Shown here in pieces: positions 1 through 7,807 of a stretch of 59,527 bases of DNA; positions within the stretch are counted from its first letter, which is position 1, and every line of letters begins with the position of its first letter. Origin of the DNA: RGIG1681 sp045657465 (GTDB lineage Bacteria > Bacillota > Clostridia > Christensenellales > UBA1242); contig JAZOTD010000036.1 of NCBI GenBank assembly GCA_045657465.1, positions 1-59,527 on the forward strand, read 5' to 3'. The position numbers were made by a program, and so were the translations under genes. Below the pieces are notes generated by a model. It saw only the letters and a program-made list of their open reading frames with translations, searched no databases and was not told the DNA's origin.

Positions 1-529
1 CAAGTGAAGCATTCATTTTAACAGTAATCACTGACGGGGGTGTGGCACTATATGTGCTTGTAAGATTATATTCCTTTGTTGAAGCAGATAAGATCAGATA
101 TGTATACGCATCTTCTCCGCTTTCACTATCAAGCAAATCACTAATTGAACCAACATAATTTTCATCTTTGTCGTTTGTGCTAAAAACCCTGGTCACTCCA
201 CCTTTAATTTCAAACTTGTCAATGGTTCTTTCATCATCAAACTTAAACTTCAAAACCACAACATGCGACACTCCTTCTTGACCAAACTCCATTTTTTGAG
301 AATCAGACATTTCATCAATAGAACCAGAAATAGTTACAACATCACAATCTTGATTTAGTTTAACACCTTCACCATTTTCAAATTCAATTTCACCAAGAGT
401 TGTTTTTGCAAGTTCAACTTTTTCTTTCGCATCACAACTTTTATCATTATTTTTTCCACATGCAACAACACCAATCATTACAAGCATAACCAAAGATAAT
501 GCAAACACCTTTTTAAAAATATTTTTCAT
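1..529 (-). CDS. Lipoprotein, C-terminus cut by window edge
   Basis: The gene starts at an ATG preceded by AAGGAGTG and runs off the left edge, so only the first 176 residues are seen. Residues 1-24 form a lipoprotein signal peptide: a Lys-rich start, a hydrophobic core, and a lipobox ending GVVAC, so Cys24 should be lipidated and the protein anchored on the outer face of the membrane. Lgt, the enzyme that would lipidate it, is also in this window (52148-52954). The mature part is acidic, rich in Asp, Glu and Ser, and shows no family I recognise. It lies 109 nt downstream of the pyrophosphatase gene, behind that gene's terminator, so it probably has its own promoter, although I see no clear one. 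Confidence 0.8.
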   Translation of the reverse strand, partial: MKNIFKKVFALSLVMLVMIGVVACGKNNDKSCDAKEKVELAKTTLGEIEFENGEGVKLNQDCDVVTISGSIDEMSDSQKMEFGQEGVSHVVVLKFKFDDERTIDKFEIKGGVTRVFSTNDKDENYVGSISDLLDSESGEDAYTYLILSASTKEYNLTSTYSATPPSVITVKMNASL

Positions 530-616
530 AAAAATCACTCCTTTTAAGGGTATTTTGCGTATATTTTTATGAAAATATGTATTTTTTGCGGTTTTTGTTC
601 TTTAGAACAAAATAAA

Positions 617-640
617 AATGAGATGCTTAAACATCTCATT
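617..640 (-). terminator. Rho-independent terminator of ppa
   Basis: The stem AATGAGATG/CATCTCATT with a 6-nt loop is followed on the minus strand by TTTTATTTT. The stem overlaps the ppa stop codon. Confidence 0.8.
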
Positions 641-1181
641 ATTTTTTAGTTGTATCACCAAATTCCTCATCAAATGCTTTAATGCATTCATTGATGGTTT
701 CTACTGCTTCTCGTCTTCCGCTAATACTTTCAATCTTAACCGGCTTTTGTTCAAGTTGTTTATAAACAGTCAAGAAGTGAATCAATTCTTCAAAGATGTG
801 TTTTGGAAGTTCTGAAATATCAGTGTAACAATTGTTTTGAGGGTCTCCAAATGGAATCGCAATAATTTTTTGATCCATTTCATTCCCATCAATCATTTTT
901 ATAACGCCAATTGGATAACATCTTACAAGACTCATTTTTTCAATTGGTTGTGAACACATTACAAATACATCAAGTGGGTCGTTATCTTCACTAAGTGTAC
1001 GTGGAATAAATCCGTAGTTCATTGGATAATAAGTAGCTGTAAAAAGAACTCTATCAAGAATAATTAATGAGGTTTCTTTGTCGAGTTCATATTTATTTTT
1101 TCCACCTTGTTCAATTTCAATAAAACAAACAAAGTCATCACTCTTAATTCTTTCTTTATTAAACTCTTTCCAAATATTCAT
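639..1181 (-). CDS. ppa: Inorganic pyrophosphatase, family I
   Basis: This 180-residue protein should hydrolyse pyrophosphate to two phosphates in the cytosol and so drive biosynthetic reactions. The metal-binding signature SEDNDPLDVFV (about residues 84-94) and the preceding FTATYYPMNYGFIPRT stretch are typical of soluble family I enzymes, and the length fits. The start is the ATG at 1181, preceded by AGGAAGG. An upstream in-frame start would add 20 residues that overlap the promoter and lack a ribosome binding site. It has its own promoter (1212-1241) and terminator, so it is monocistronic. Family I is less usual than the Mn-dependent family II enzyme in many Clostridia, but the assignment is secure. 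Confidence 0.93.
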   Translation of the reverse strand: MNIWKEFNKERIKSDDFVCFIEIEQGGKNKYELDKETSLIILDRVLFTATYYPMNYGFIPRTLSEDNDPLDVFVMCSQPIEKMSLVRCYPIGVIKMIDGNEMDQKIIAIPFGDPQNNCYTDISELPKHIFEELIHFLTVYKQLEQKPVKIESISGRREAVETINECIKAFDEEFGDTTKK

Positions 1182-1211
1182 TTGTATTACCTTCCTATTT
1201 TTATATGGCAG

Positions 1212-1241
1212 ATTATAGCACCATACAAAATAAAAAGTCAA
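1212..1241 (-). promoter_or_regulatory. ppa promoter
   Basis: On the minus strand: TTGACT, an 18-nt spacer, then TATAAT with an extended TGC directly before it. The ppa start codon is 30 nt downstream. Confidence 0.75.
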
Positions 1242-1250
1242 CTTTAAAAT

Positions 1251-2147
1251 CTACTTTTTTCTTTTGCCCTTTCTGTTCAAAATTGAATCAACCACAACAA
1301 TGTTTTTAGGGCTTAAATCAATCTCATTTTTCAATCTTTCAGCGGTTTCTTCATCAATATCATCTGGTGAAGAAACTTCTTTTGAAGCAATAAACGTCGC
1401 CATATTTTCACGTTTTCTTTCAGCAAGCCATCGTTTCATGTATTCTTTGTCACCACGCATTTTTTCTAGTGGCTTTTCTTCACTGCCTTCTTCATCAACC
1501 AAAACCTTTACGTCACTGTTTGACAAGGTCTTCATTGCTCGTTCAAACAATTTTTCTGAAAAATCATCACTTATTCTAAGATGTCTTGTTTCGTCAATGT
1601 TTAAATAATGTTCAGATATGTGTTCTTCAAGCATATCATCAAATGAATCATACTGAATCATCCTCGACAATCTTCTTGTTCTGTCAAAATGTTTTTTTTG
1701 TGGCTTGCAAATTCCACAATCGTCTTGAGGATTTGCCAACCTTTCTTGCTCAGCCGCAATCATTTCTTCTTCTTTTTTGGCAATCTCTTCAAATCCTACA
1801 AACCTTGAAACCTTACCATCTGTCTTAACAAATTGTGCCTGCTTTCCATCAAACTCATCAGACCCTTCTTTAGCCTTATTTTCTTCTTCAGCAATCTCAA
1901 CTTGTCTTTTATAGAGCCTTTCAATTTGTGGCCTAACTTTGCTTTTTTTTACCCTGATTTTTTCAGTTGATTCTTTTTCTTCTGTTGAAGTTTCTTTTGT
2001 TTCTGTTTCTGCTTTGTCTATTTGTTTTTCTGGTTCTTTTTTAACTTTTTTCTTTTTAACTTTTACAAAAACAAACATCAAAACAAAAACCACAACAACT
2101 AGAAAAGCTAAAACAACCAACGGGTTTTCATTTAACCATTCCAACAT
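1251..2147 (-). CDS. Membrane-anchored charged protein next to flotillin
   Basis: I do not recognise a family. This 298-residue protein has one N-terminal transmembrane segment (about residues 9-29), then a Lys/Glu-rich linker (30-110), and a more ordered C-terminal half. A CGIC pair lies near residue 144, just before a segment rich in Arg and His (KKHFDRTRRLSRMIQYDSF). Its start has an AGGTGAT ribosome binding site located inside the end of floA; only 8 nt separate the floA stop codon from the ATG, so the two are co-transcribed and probably translationally linked. By position it is a candidate partner or client of the flotillin FloA. There is no NfeD homologue beside floA here, so this gene takes the neighbour slot that NfeD-type proteins often fill. 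Confidence 0.7.
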   Translation of the reverse strand: MLEWLNENPLVVLAFLVVVVFVLMFVFVKVKKKKVKKEPEKQIDKAETETKETSTEEKESTEKIRVKKSKVRPQIERLYKRQVEIAEEENKAKEGSDEFDGKQAQFVKTDGKVSRFVGFEEIAKKEEEMIAAEQERLANPQDDCGICKPQKKHFDRTRRLSRMIQYDSFDDMLEEHISEHYLNIDETRHLRISDDFSEKLFERAMKTLSNSDVKVLVDEEGSEEKPLEKMRGDKEYMKRWLAERKRENMATFIASKEVSSPDDIDEETAERLKNEIDLSPKNIVVVDSILNRKGKRKK

Positions 2148-2155
2148 AATATCAC

Positions 2156-3331
2156 CTACTTGTTGTCATCGGTGTTATTTTTCTTTTGAGCTGCAGCAAG
2201 TGACGCAAACCTAGCAGCAAGTGGGTTCATTTGTGGATTAAATGAACCCCCGCCAAATCCACCATTAAAACTTGGTGGTGGTGGCATTGATGGCTTTGAT
2301 TCTTTCTTTGGACTCGCCGAAGCCAATTTTTCAACTTTTTCATCTTCAGCCCTGCTGAGTGAATTTCTCATGGCAGTATCTGCTTGAATATTTTGCATTT
2401 CGTAATAATCGTTAACAGAAATCTTTCCTGCTGAAAGAGCTTTTGCAAGAGCTTTTGGCACTTCCGCTTCAGCTCTAATAACTTCAGCACGCATTTCTTG
2501 CACTCTTGCTTTCATTTCATTTTCAGCAGCAATAGCCATGCTCTTTCTTTCTTCAGCTTTTGCTTGAGCAATACGCTTTTCTGCTTCAGCCTTGGCAATA
2601 TTAAGTTCAGCATCAATATTTCTTCCAACGTCAATATCTGCAATATCAAGTGACGAAATATAATATGCAGTTCCACGATCAAGTCCTTTTTCAAGAACTG
2701 TTGAAGAAATAAGTTCTGGACTTTCCAAAATCATCTTGTGCGATTCAGTTGAACCTACCGTTGTTACGATACCTTCACCAACACGAGCAATGATTGTATC
2801 TTCACCAGCACCAGAAATCTGCATTAACATGTTTGAAACCACAGTAACTTTTGCCTTTACAATAAGCTCAATACCGTCTTTTGCTACAGCTGAAATTTCA
2901 GGTGTTTCAATAATTTTTGGAACAACCGTGTTTTTAACCGCTTCATAAACATCACGACCTGCAAGGTCAATTGCCTTCGCTTTTTGAATGGTAAGGTCAA
3001 TATTTGCAGAATATGCAGCCACAAGTGCCTTTACAATATTTTCAACACTTCCACCAGCCATATAGTGTGTTTCGAGTTCATCAACTGTTATTTTTAACCC
3101 TGCCTTTCTAGCAGTGATATAGTTCAAAACAATAAGTTGGCATTCAACTTTTCTAAGTTTCATTCCTATAAGTTTAATCATTGAAATATGCGCAGATGAA
3201 ACAAATGCCCTAAACCAAAGTTTAAATGGCACTAAAACCAACACAACAATTAATGCTGTTATGAGTAAAATTGCAGCAACAACAATTGCAACAATCCAAC
3301 CTGCGCTTAATCCTGCACTACATAAAAACAT
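2156..3331 (-). CDS. floA: Flotillin-like protein FloA (SPFH/UPF0365)
   Basis: FloA-type flotillins form membrane microdomain scaffolds that organise signalling and secretion proteins. The 391-residue protein starts with a hydrophobic membrane segment (about residues 10-35), then the SPFH core (about 40-230) with family-typical text such as ITARKAGLKITVDELETHYMAGG and VEGIVTTVGS-like segments, then an Ala/Glu-rich helical region (about 235-310), and a Pro/Gly/Asn-rich tail with a run of four prolines. The tail makes it longer than the roughly 330-residue B. subtilis FloA. The start is the ATG at 3331 with GGAGG five bases upstream; an in-frame TTG twelve bases earlier overlaps that ribosome binding site and is not used. 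Its own promoter is at 3355-3383. Confidence 0.92.
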   Translation of the reverse strand: MFLCSAGLSAGWIVAIVVAAILLITALIVVLVLVPFKLWFRAFVSSAHISMIKLIGMKLRKVECQLIVLNYITARKAGLKITVDELETHYMAGGSVENIVKALVAAYSANIDLTIQKAKAIDLAGRDVYEAVKNTVVPKIIETPEISAVAKDGIELIVKAKVTVVSNMLMQISGAGEDTIIARVGEGIVTTVGSTESHKMILESPELISSTVLEKGLDRGTAYYISSLDIADIDVGRNIDAELNIAKAEAEKRIAQAKAEERKSMAIAAENEMKARVQEMRAEVIRAEAEVPKALAKALSAGKISVNDYYEMQNIQADTAMRNSLSRAEDEKVEKLASASPKKESKPSMPPPPSFNGGFGGGSFNPQMNPLAARFASLAAAQKKNNTDDNK

Positions 3332-3354
3332 AGGCACCTCCAATAGTTATATAA

Positions 3355-3383
3355 ATTATAACATAGTTATGATTAAAAATCAA
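3355..3383 (-). promoter_or_regulatory. floA promoter
   Basis: On the minus strand: TTGATT, a 17-nt spacer, TATAAT, 24 nt before the FloA start codon. Confidence 0.75.
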
Positions 3384-3465
3384 TACTTCTTGAAAATTAA
3401 TTATTATTTAATAACACACATATAATTTATTTACATCAAAAGTTACTTTATTAAATCAATATAAA

Positions 3466-3493
3466 AAACGCAAAAAAGTGTGTTTTTGCGTTT
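3466..3493 (-). terminator. Terminator of the HExxH gene
   Basis: Perfect 11-bp stem AAACGCAAAAA/TTTTTGCGTTT with a 6-nt loop, directly after the stop codon at 3499. Confidence 0.7.
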
Positions 3494-3498
3494 AAATA

Positions 3499-4110
3499 TT
3501 AATAAAAATTCCCCTTAGATTTGTCTTTTATATTTTTTTCAATTTTGTATTTATAAAACATTCCATACTTCTTTCTGGCTTTATCATCGGCAGTTTCATA
3601 TCTATACAAAATTGCGTTAAAAGTTTCATTCCAATGTGGTTGATTTTTATATTTTCCTCTATATCTTCTCAAAAACTTAATAGAATATTTTTGAGCATCT
3701 CTTTCTATTGATTGATTGTTATACATAACAGAATCACTTGCAGATGAAAAATAACCTTGCCAATTTCTCTTCCACTTTTTTGCTCTAAACTCATACCACT
3801 TAAGCTCTCTGTTAACCACTGCAAATTGATAAGCATGCCTTGTTTCATGGGCAATGGTTTCTAGTGCATGGTATCTATATTTTGGTTCTTCAATAAGATT
3901 CGCATTAAGCAATATCTTAACTTTTCCACCAGCAACAGTAAACGCACCAAAACAATTCCAAGAATCATCATATTTAAGCTCAAGCTTAATAGGTTCAATA
4001 CTAAATTCTTTAGCAACCTTTTTTTCTACAGCTTCAAAACACTTAAACCTCTTGTCATAAGACAATTTGTTCCACTTTCTTAATTTAAACTTTGAAAATA
4101 AAAAAAACAT
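3499..4110 (-). CDS. Putative zinc metallopeptidase-like protein (HExxH)
   Basis: This 203-residue basic protein carries a zincin motif, HETRH, in the helix ALETIAHETRHAYQF (about residues 82-97). It is followed about 50 residues later by SIERDAQKYS, whose Glu could be the third metal ligand, as in gluzincin and ImmA/IrrE-type folds. There is no signal peptide, so it should be cytosolic unless the hydrophobic N-terminal residues dock it to the membrane. The substrate is unknown. The start has an AGGTGAAT ribosome binding site. It is divergent from the ogg gene, and the two promoters sit back to back in the 88-bp gap. The C-terminus is rich in Lys and Tyr. The metal motif is clear; peptidase activity is inference. 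Confidence 0.65.
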   Translation of the reverse strand: MFFLFSKFKLRKWNKLSYDKRFKCFEAVEKKVAKEFSIEPIKLELKYDDSWNCFGAFTVAGGKVKILLNANLIEEPKYRYHALETIAHETRHAYQFAVVNRELKWYEFRAKKWKRNWQGYFSSASDSVMYNNQSIERDAQKYSIKFLRRYRGKYKNQPHWNETFNAILYRYETADDKARKKYGMFYKYKIEKNIKDKSKGNFY

Positions 4111-4128
4111 ATCTATTCACCTAAATTC

Positions 4129-4157
4129 ATTCTAACATAATATAAATTTTTTCACAA
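4129..4157 (-). promoter_or_regulatory. Promoter of the HExxH gene
   Basis: On the minus strand: TTGTGA, a 17-nt spacer, TAGAAT. It is back to back with the ogg promoter; the two -35 boxes are 6 nt apart. Confidence 0.55.
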
Positions 4158-4163
4158 GAATAT

Positions 4164-4192
4164 TTGATAAGTCTCACATTAAATTGTATAAT
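4164..4192 (+). promoter_or_regulatory. ogg promoter, giving a leaderless mRNA
   Basis: TTGATA, a 17-nt spacer, TATAAT. The ATG at 4199 is only 6 nt past the -10 box, so the expected transcription start falls on the start codon itself. Confidence 0.75.
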
Positions 4193-4198
4193 AAAAAC

Positions 4199-5038
4199 AT
4201 GGAATACATCATAAAAAACAACATTATTTATATCCATGACAGAACCCAGTTTAATCCAAAACATATTCTTGAATGCGGTCAGGTTTTTCGATTTGGAAAA
4301 GATAAAAATAACAATTATTTTGTTATCTCAAAAAACAACAAAGCAACCATTATCGAAACCGACAATTGCTATGAAATTCATTCAAACAATACTGAATATT
4401 TCGTGAATTATTTTGACCTAAACACAAACTATAACGAAATTAAAAACACTCTCAAATTAAACAAAATAATTTCACCAATGATTGACTTTGGCTATGGCAT
4501 TCGAATCTTAAATGCAGATCCTCTAGAAATGATTTTTTCATACATCATTTCACAAAATAACAACATATCAAGAATTCAGAAAATCATTGAAAAACTATGC
4601 ATAATCGGTGATAAACAAGACGGATTTAATTCATTTCCAACACTTGACCAGCTCAAAGCCCAACCACTAGAATTTTATCAATCACTAGGTGCTGGATATC
4701 GTGACAAATTCTTAAAAGAAACTGCTGATTTTTTAACAACAGAAATGGTCGAACATGCAAAAACATTAGAGACAAATAACCTACTTAAATGGCTAATTTC
4801 TCTTAAAGGGATAGGCCCAAAAGTTGCAAGTTGCATAAGCTTATTTGGATTTGCTCGCAAAGACAAATTTCCTGTCGACACTTGGAATGAACAATCATAT
4901 TACAATCACTTTTCAAAACAAAAACGCACCCGCCCGCAGATTCAAGAATTTTTCGAAAACGAATTCAAAGAAAATTCGGGTATCGCCCAACAATACATTT
5001 TTTATTTTGAACGCGAACAAAAAACCAAGAGCAAATAA
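4199..5038 (+). CDS. ogg: 8-oxoguanine DNA glycosylase, OGG1 type
   Basis: This 279-residue bifunctional glycosylase/AP lyase should remove 8-oxoguanine from DNA. The N-terminal OGG domain holds the HILECGQVFRF segment. The helix-hairpin-helix-GPD core lies at about residues 195-235: LKGIGPKVASCISLF supplies the catalytic Lys, and FPVDTW supplies the catalytic Asp. Both key residues are present. The start is the ATG at 4199; an in-frame TTG fifteen bases earlier overlaps the -10 box. There is no Shine-Dalgarno sequence, and the promoter places the transcript start at the ATG, so translation is probably leaderless. It is a single-gene unit ended by a bidirectional hairpin at 5021-5050. Confidence 0.9.
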   Translation: MEYIIKNNIIYIHDRTQFNPKHILECGQVFRFGKDKNNNYFVISKNNKATIIETDNCYEIHSNNTEYFVNYFDLNTNYNEIKNTLKLNKIISPMIDFGYGIRILNADPLEMIFSYIISQNNNISRIQKIIEKLCIIGDKQDGFNSFPTLDQLKAQPLEFYQSLGAGYRDKFLKETADFLTTEMVEHAKTLETNNLLKWLISLKGIGPKVASCISLFGFARKDKFPVDTWNEQSYYNHFSKQKRTRPQIQEFFENEFKENSGIAQQYIFYFEREQKTKSK

Positions 5039-5050
5039 ACTCTTGGTTTT
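5021..5050. terminator. Bidirectional terminator between ogg and the 369-aa gene
   Basis: The 11-bp stem AAAACCAAGAG/CTCTTGGTTTT with an 8-nt loop has T-rich tails on both sides. It lies between two convergent genes and overlaps the end of ogg. Confidence 0.8.
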
Positions 5051-5058
5051 TATTTTAT

Positions 5059-6168
5059 TTATTGTTTTTGAACTGGATAAACACTTGTCACGTATGAATT
5101 TTCAGAAATTTTAGAAACGTAATTCATAAGATTTTGAATTTGAGAACAAGCTTCTTTTGCCATTCCAATTGATGTGTTTTTTGAAAGTGGCATGTGAAAT
5201 CTTTCAACAAATTTTTTAAACTTAACATTAACAAAAGTTTCATACATGTCTTTTGAAGATAACGCATATTGACTTTGCAAATCTCTCATAAAATCTAAAC
5301 ACAATTCATCATATAAGCTGTTTGCCTTTTCAATCATATCAAGCCTTTCTTGCTCTGTAGAACTCTTCACTGATTCAACCTTTGATTTTTCCATTCTTGC
5401 TTTATCAATTTCAGCCTGAACACTTGCTCTAAACTCTTTGTCATGCATTCCAAGTTCAATAATTCTGCCATTTAAAATTGTCAATTCATTTGCAAAATCA
5501 TTAAAAAGTAAAACACCTTGTTCCGCATATCCCATTTCGAAATCTTCAACACCAGCAACCTTATCTCCACACATTCTAAGCTGTGCAATAATTTTTTTGT
5601 TAACAGATGCAGTTAATTCTGCAAACTTTGAAAAGTTTTCATACTCACCAAAACAATATTTTTTACTTTTTTCAGCAAGTGTATAAAATTTTATCAACTC
5701 ACGAATAACTTCTTGGAGATTATCATATTTATTTCGTGAATCTTTTGATGAAAAATATATTAACTTATATTCTTGATTAGATTTTTTAACAATATTTAAG
5801 AAACTTTTATAACTTTCAGTGGCATGCATAAGACGTTGCAAATTTTTATTGTAATCACCAATGTCATTAACTTGTGCTAGTTCAAGTTTTTTAGTACTTT
5901 CAAAAGCAAAAACCATAGGATTATATTTAACATATTCATAAACCGTTTTTGCAATTAAATCAATCAACATGTTTTGAAGTGAAATCACTTCCATAGGCAT
6001 TGCTTTGTTTAAAATATCTGTAAATTCAGCTCTAATTTTTTCATCTTTTTTAATACTAGAAAGAACTTCAGAAACCCCAGGCTCATTTGTATTTGAAAGC
6101 AATATAAAAATTCCTTCAACATTCTTATGTCCTAAATCAAAAAACTCTTGCAGATTAAATTTTTCCAT
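5059..6168 (-). CDS. Unknown all-helical cytosolic protein
   Basis: I do not recognise this 369-residue protein. It has no signal peptide or membrane segment and is predicted to be almost entirely alpha-helical. A charged stretch at about residues 255-290 (EIDKARMEKSKVES and following) suggests a coiled coil. Three scattered cysteines form no metal motif. It begins with ATG after AAGGAG, has a good promoter at 6192-6220, and stands alone between terminators. The sequence gives no functional clue beyond being a probable scaffold or regulatory protein; that is a guess. Confidence 0.75.
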   Translation of the reverse strand: MEKFNLQEFFDLGHKNVEGIFILLSNTNEPGVSEVLSSIKKDEKIRAEFTDILNKAMPMEVISLQNMLIDLIAKTVYEYVKYNPMVFAFESTKKLELAQVNDIGDYNKNLQRLMHATESYKSFLNIVKKSNQEYKLIYFSSKDSRNKYDNLQEVIRELIKFYTLAEKSKKYCFGEYENFSKFAELTASVNKKIIAQLRMCGDKVAGVEDFEMGYAEQGVLLFNDFANELTILNGRIIELGMHDKEFRASVQAEIDKARMEKSKVESVKSSTEQERLDMIEKANSLYDELCLDFMRDLQSQYALSSKDMYETFVNVKFKKFVERFHMPLSKNTSIGMAKEACSQIQNLMNYVSKISENSYVTSVYPVQKQ

Positions 6169-6191
6169 AAATAACTCCTTCTTGCAAGGAG

Positions 6192-6220
6192 ATTATAACA
6201 CAGGTCACACTTCTTGTAAA
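6192..6220 (-). promoter_or_regulatory. Promoter of the 369-aa gene
   Basis: On the minus strand: TTTACA, a 17-nt spacer, TATAAT. Confidence 0.7.
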
Positions 6221-6242
6221 TACCCCAATATTACACAAAAAA

Positions 6243-6260
6243 AACACCTTGTCAGGTGTT
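6243..6260 (-). terminator. Terminator of the first CotH gene
   Basis: Stem AACACCT/AGGTGTT with loop TGTC. On the minus strand it is followed by a run of T (6234-6242). It lies 7 nt after the stop codon. Confidence 0.8.
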
Positions 6261-6266
6261 CTTTAT

Positions 6267-7733
6267 CTAATCATTAATCAATTTTAAAAAATCTGCATGG
6301 GTTTTATCAAAAATTTTATCTAGCGCTGCATATCTATCAAGCAAATAAATTCTAACATATTCATATTCAACATTGAATTCATTCAAACCCTTCTTTCCAT
6401 ACCACATAACAGCGTCAAGTTCAGCAACATTTTTTATACTCTCTTTATAATCACGAAGATAATTAGCAACGTCAACAATATGATGTTTTACTTCGTCATA
6501 TCTGTCAGCAACCAATTTATAATTGTCAGCGTTTTGCAAGAATGTATTAAAAAATGGTGAACGTTTTGCAAGAGAAAGCGTTTTTGTTGTTTCAATTTCT
6601 GTAAAATTATAATATATCATCGCCCTATCAAAATCCCAAACCGGACCAAATTTTAGCTTTCCATCGGTTGTTTTGTGCATATAAACACTTCTTACTGAAG
6701 CATCAAGGTTTTGCATAATTTCATTTATAAGCCAATAATCAACAAATGAATCAACATCAACTAAATCACTAAATCCAACAGGTGTATCTCTAAACGAAAC
6801 TTCAACAGTTGAACCTGTTTTGAGTGTTGTCCAGACCGCTGTCATATATTCTTTGATATAGTCATAAACCCTATCAGTTCCATCTTTAGCAATTATTCTT
6901 TCATCATGTTCTGGATATTTAATTTCGATTTCTTTAAGTCCTGAAACTTTAATTAAATCACTTCTTGACAAATCTCCAGGAATGCTTCCATCTAGTTGAT
7001 TCATTTCAATTAAAAATGGAAAATCTTTTATTGATTCTTGATAATAACCTTGTTCAACTGAAACTTTATCTTCAACAACTTTTTTATCTTTAACATCAGT
7101 TCTGCCTGAATTTTCATCAACTTGTTCACACAAAAGATACAAACCTTGAACCTTTCCGTTTAAAATAAACACAACATAGTTTGGAGTTACTGCAAAATCA
7201 AGGCCGTCAAACTCTCCGGCAAGAATTTGTGATGCATAAGTTTTAACTTTTGAGTTGTCAACATACTCAGCAAGCAACACCCAACTCTTATTTTCTTCTA
7301 AACCTAAAAGTGAATGTTTTTCTTCAAACTTGATTCTATATGGTTTCTTTTTATATGTCATCGTTGTGTTGCCACGCAAACGAATGCCAACTGATTCTTC
7401 ATCATCATCTTCATTGTCAAACTCATCTGCCATATCAACACTAAAATTATGTGACTTATCTTCACAGTTATATATTTTGAAAGAACAATTTACATAATCA
7501 ACTTTACTTTTAGGATTTTTCTTTTTATAAGTATTCACCTCAATTATAGGAATTGATATGTCGCCAGCTTTTGCAAAAAATTTTTCTTTTGACATTGCTC
7601 CAAAACCACAGTTGTTTACAATATGAAAACATCCCAAAATACCAGTTCCAACAACAAACAATGCTATCACAATAGACAACACAATGATGGTAATCTTACT
7701 TTTCATACTTTTTTTCTCACGAGTTTGTTCCAC
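6267..7733 (-). CDS. CotH-family membrane-anchored protein, copy 1
   Basis: CotH proteins are atypical protein kinases, best known for phosphorylating spore coat proteins; many anaerobes carry exported relatives of unknown substrate. This 488-residue copy has an N-terminal transmembrane anchor (about residues 15-37) and an external CotH domain. Family marks include VGIRLRGNTTMTYKKKPYRIKF, SWVLLAEYVDNS, a GLYLLCEQVDEN segment, and GPVWDFDRAM near residue 364, where the DFD acids are expected to bind metal-ATP. It begins with GTG after AAGGAG. It is about as long as, and very similar at protein and nucleotide level to, the neighbour at 7808-9301, so the pair arose by tandem duplication. The kinase role is family knowledge, not shown here. 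Confidence 0.88.
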   Translation of the reverse strand: MEQTREKKSMKSKITIIVLSIVIALFVVGTGILGCFHIVNNCGFGAMSKEKFFAKAGDISIPIIEVNTYKKKNPKSKVDYVNCSFKIYNCEDKSHNFSVDMADEFDNEDDDEESVGIRLRGNTTMTYKKKPYRIKFEEKHSLLGLEENKSWVLLAEYVDNSKVKTYASQILAGEFDGLDFAVTPNYVVFILNGKVQGLYLLCEQVDENSGRTDVKDKKVVEDKVSVEQGYYQESIKDFPFLIEMNQLDGSIPGDLSRSDLIKVSGLKEIEIKYPEHDERIIAKDGTDRVYDYIKEYMTAVWTTLKTGSTVEVSFRDTPVGFSDLVDVDSFVDYWLINEIMQNLDASVRSVYMHKTTDGKLKFGPVWDFDRAMIYYNFTEIETTKTLSLAKRSPFFNTFLQNADNYKLVADRYDEVKHHIVDVANYLRDYKESIKNVAELDAVMWYGKKGLNEFNVEYEYVRIYLLDRYAALDKIFDKTHADFLKLIND

Positions 7734-7779
7734 AAAAATTCTCCTTACAAATCATTTAACCACACAAATTTTTACATAA

Positions 7780-7802
7780 AAAACACTGCAATGCAGTGTT
7801 TT
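7780..7802 (-). terminator. Terminator between the two CotH genes
   Basis: Near-perfect palindrome AAAACACTGCA/TGCAGTGTTTT, directly after the stop codon of copy 2 on the minus strand. Confidence 0.75.
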
Positions 7803-7807
7803 TGACT

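Noticed and set aside
595..610. GTTCTTTAGAAC-type palindrome upstream of the lipoprotein as an operator
   Set aside because: Short, AT-rich and not placed against a recognisable promoter.
6172..6193. CTCCTT...AAGGAG palindrome over the ribosome binding site of the 369-aa gene, as an RNA switch
   Set aside because: The promoter places transcription start inside the left arm, so most of the hairpin would not be in the RNA.
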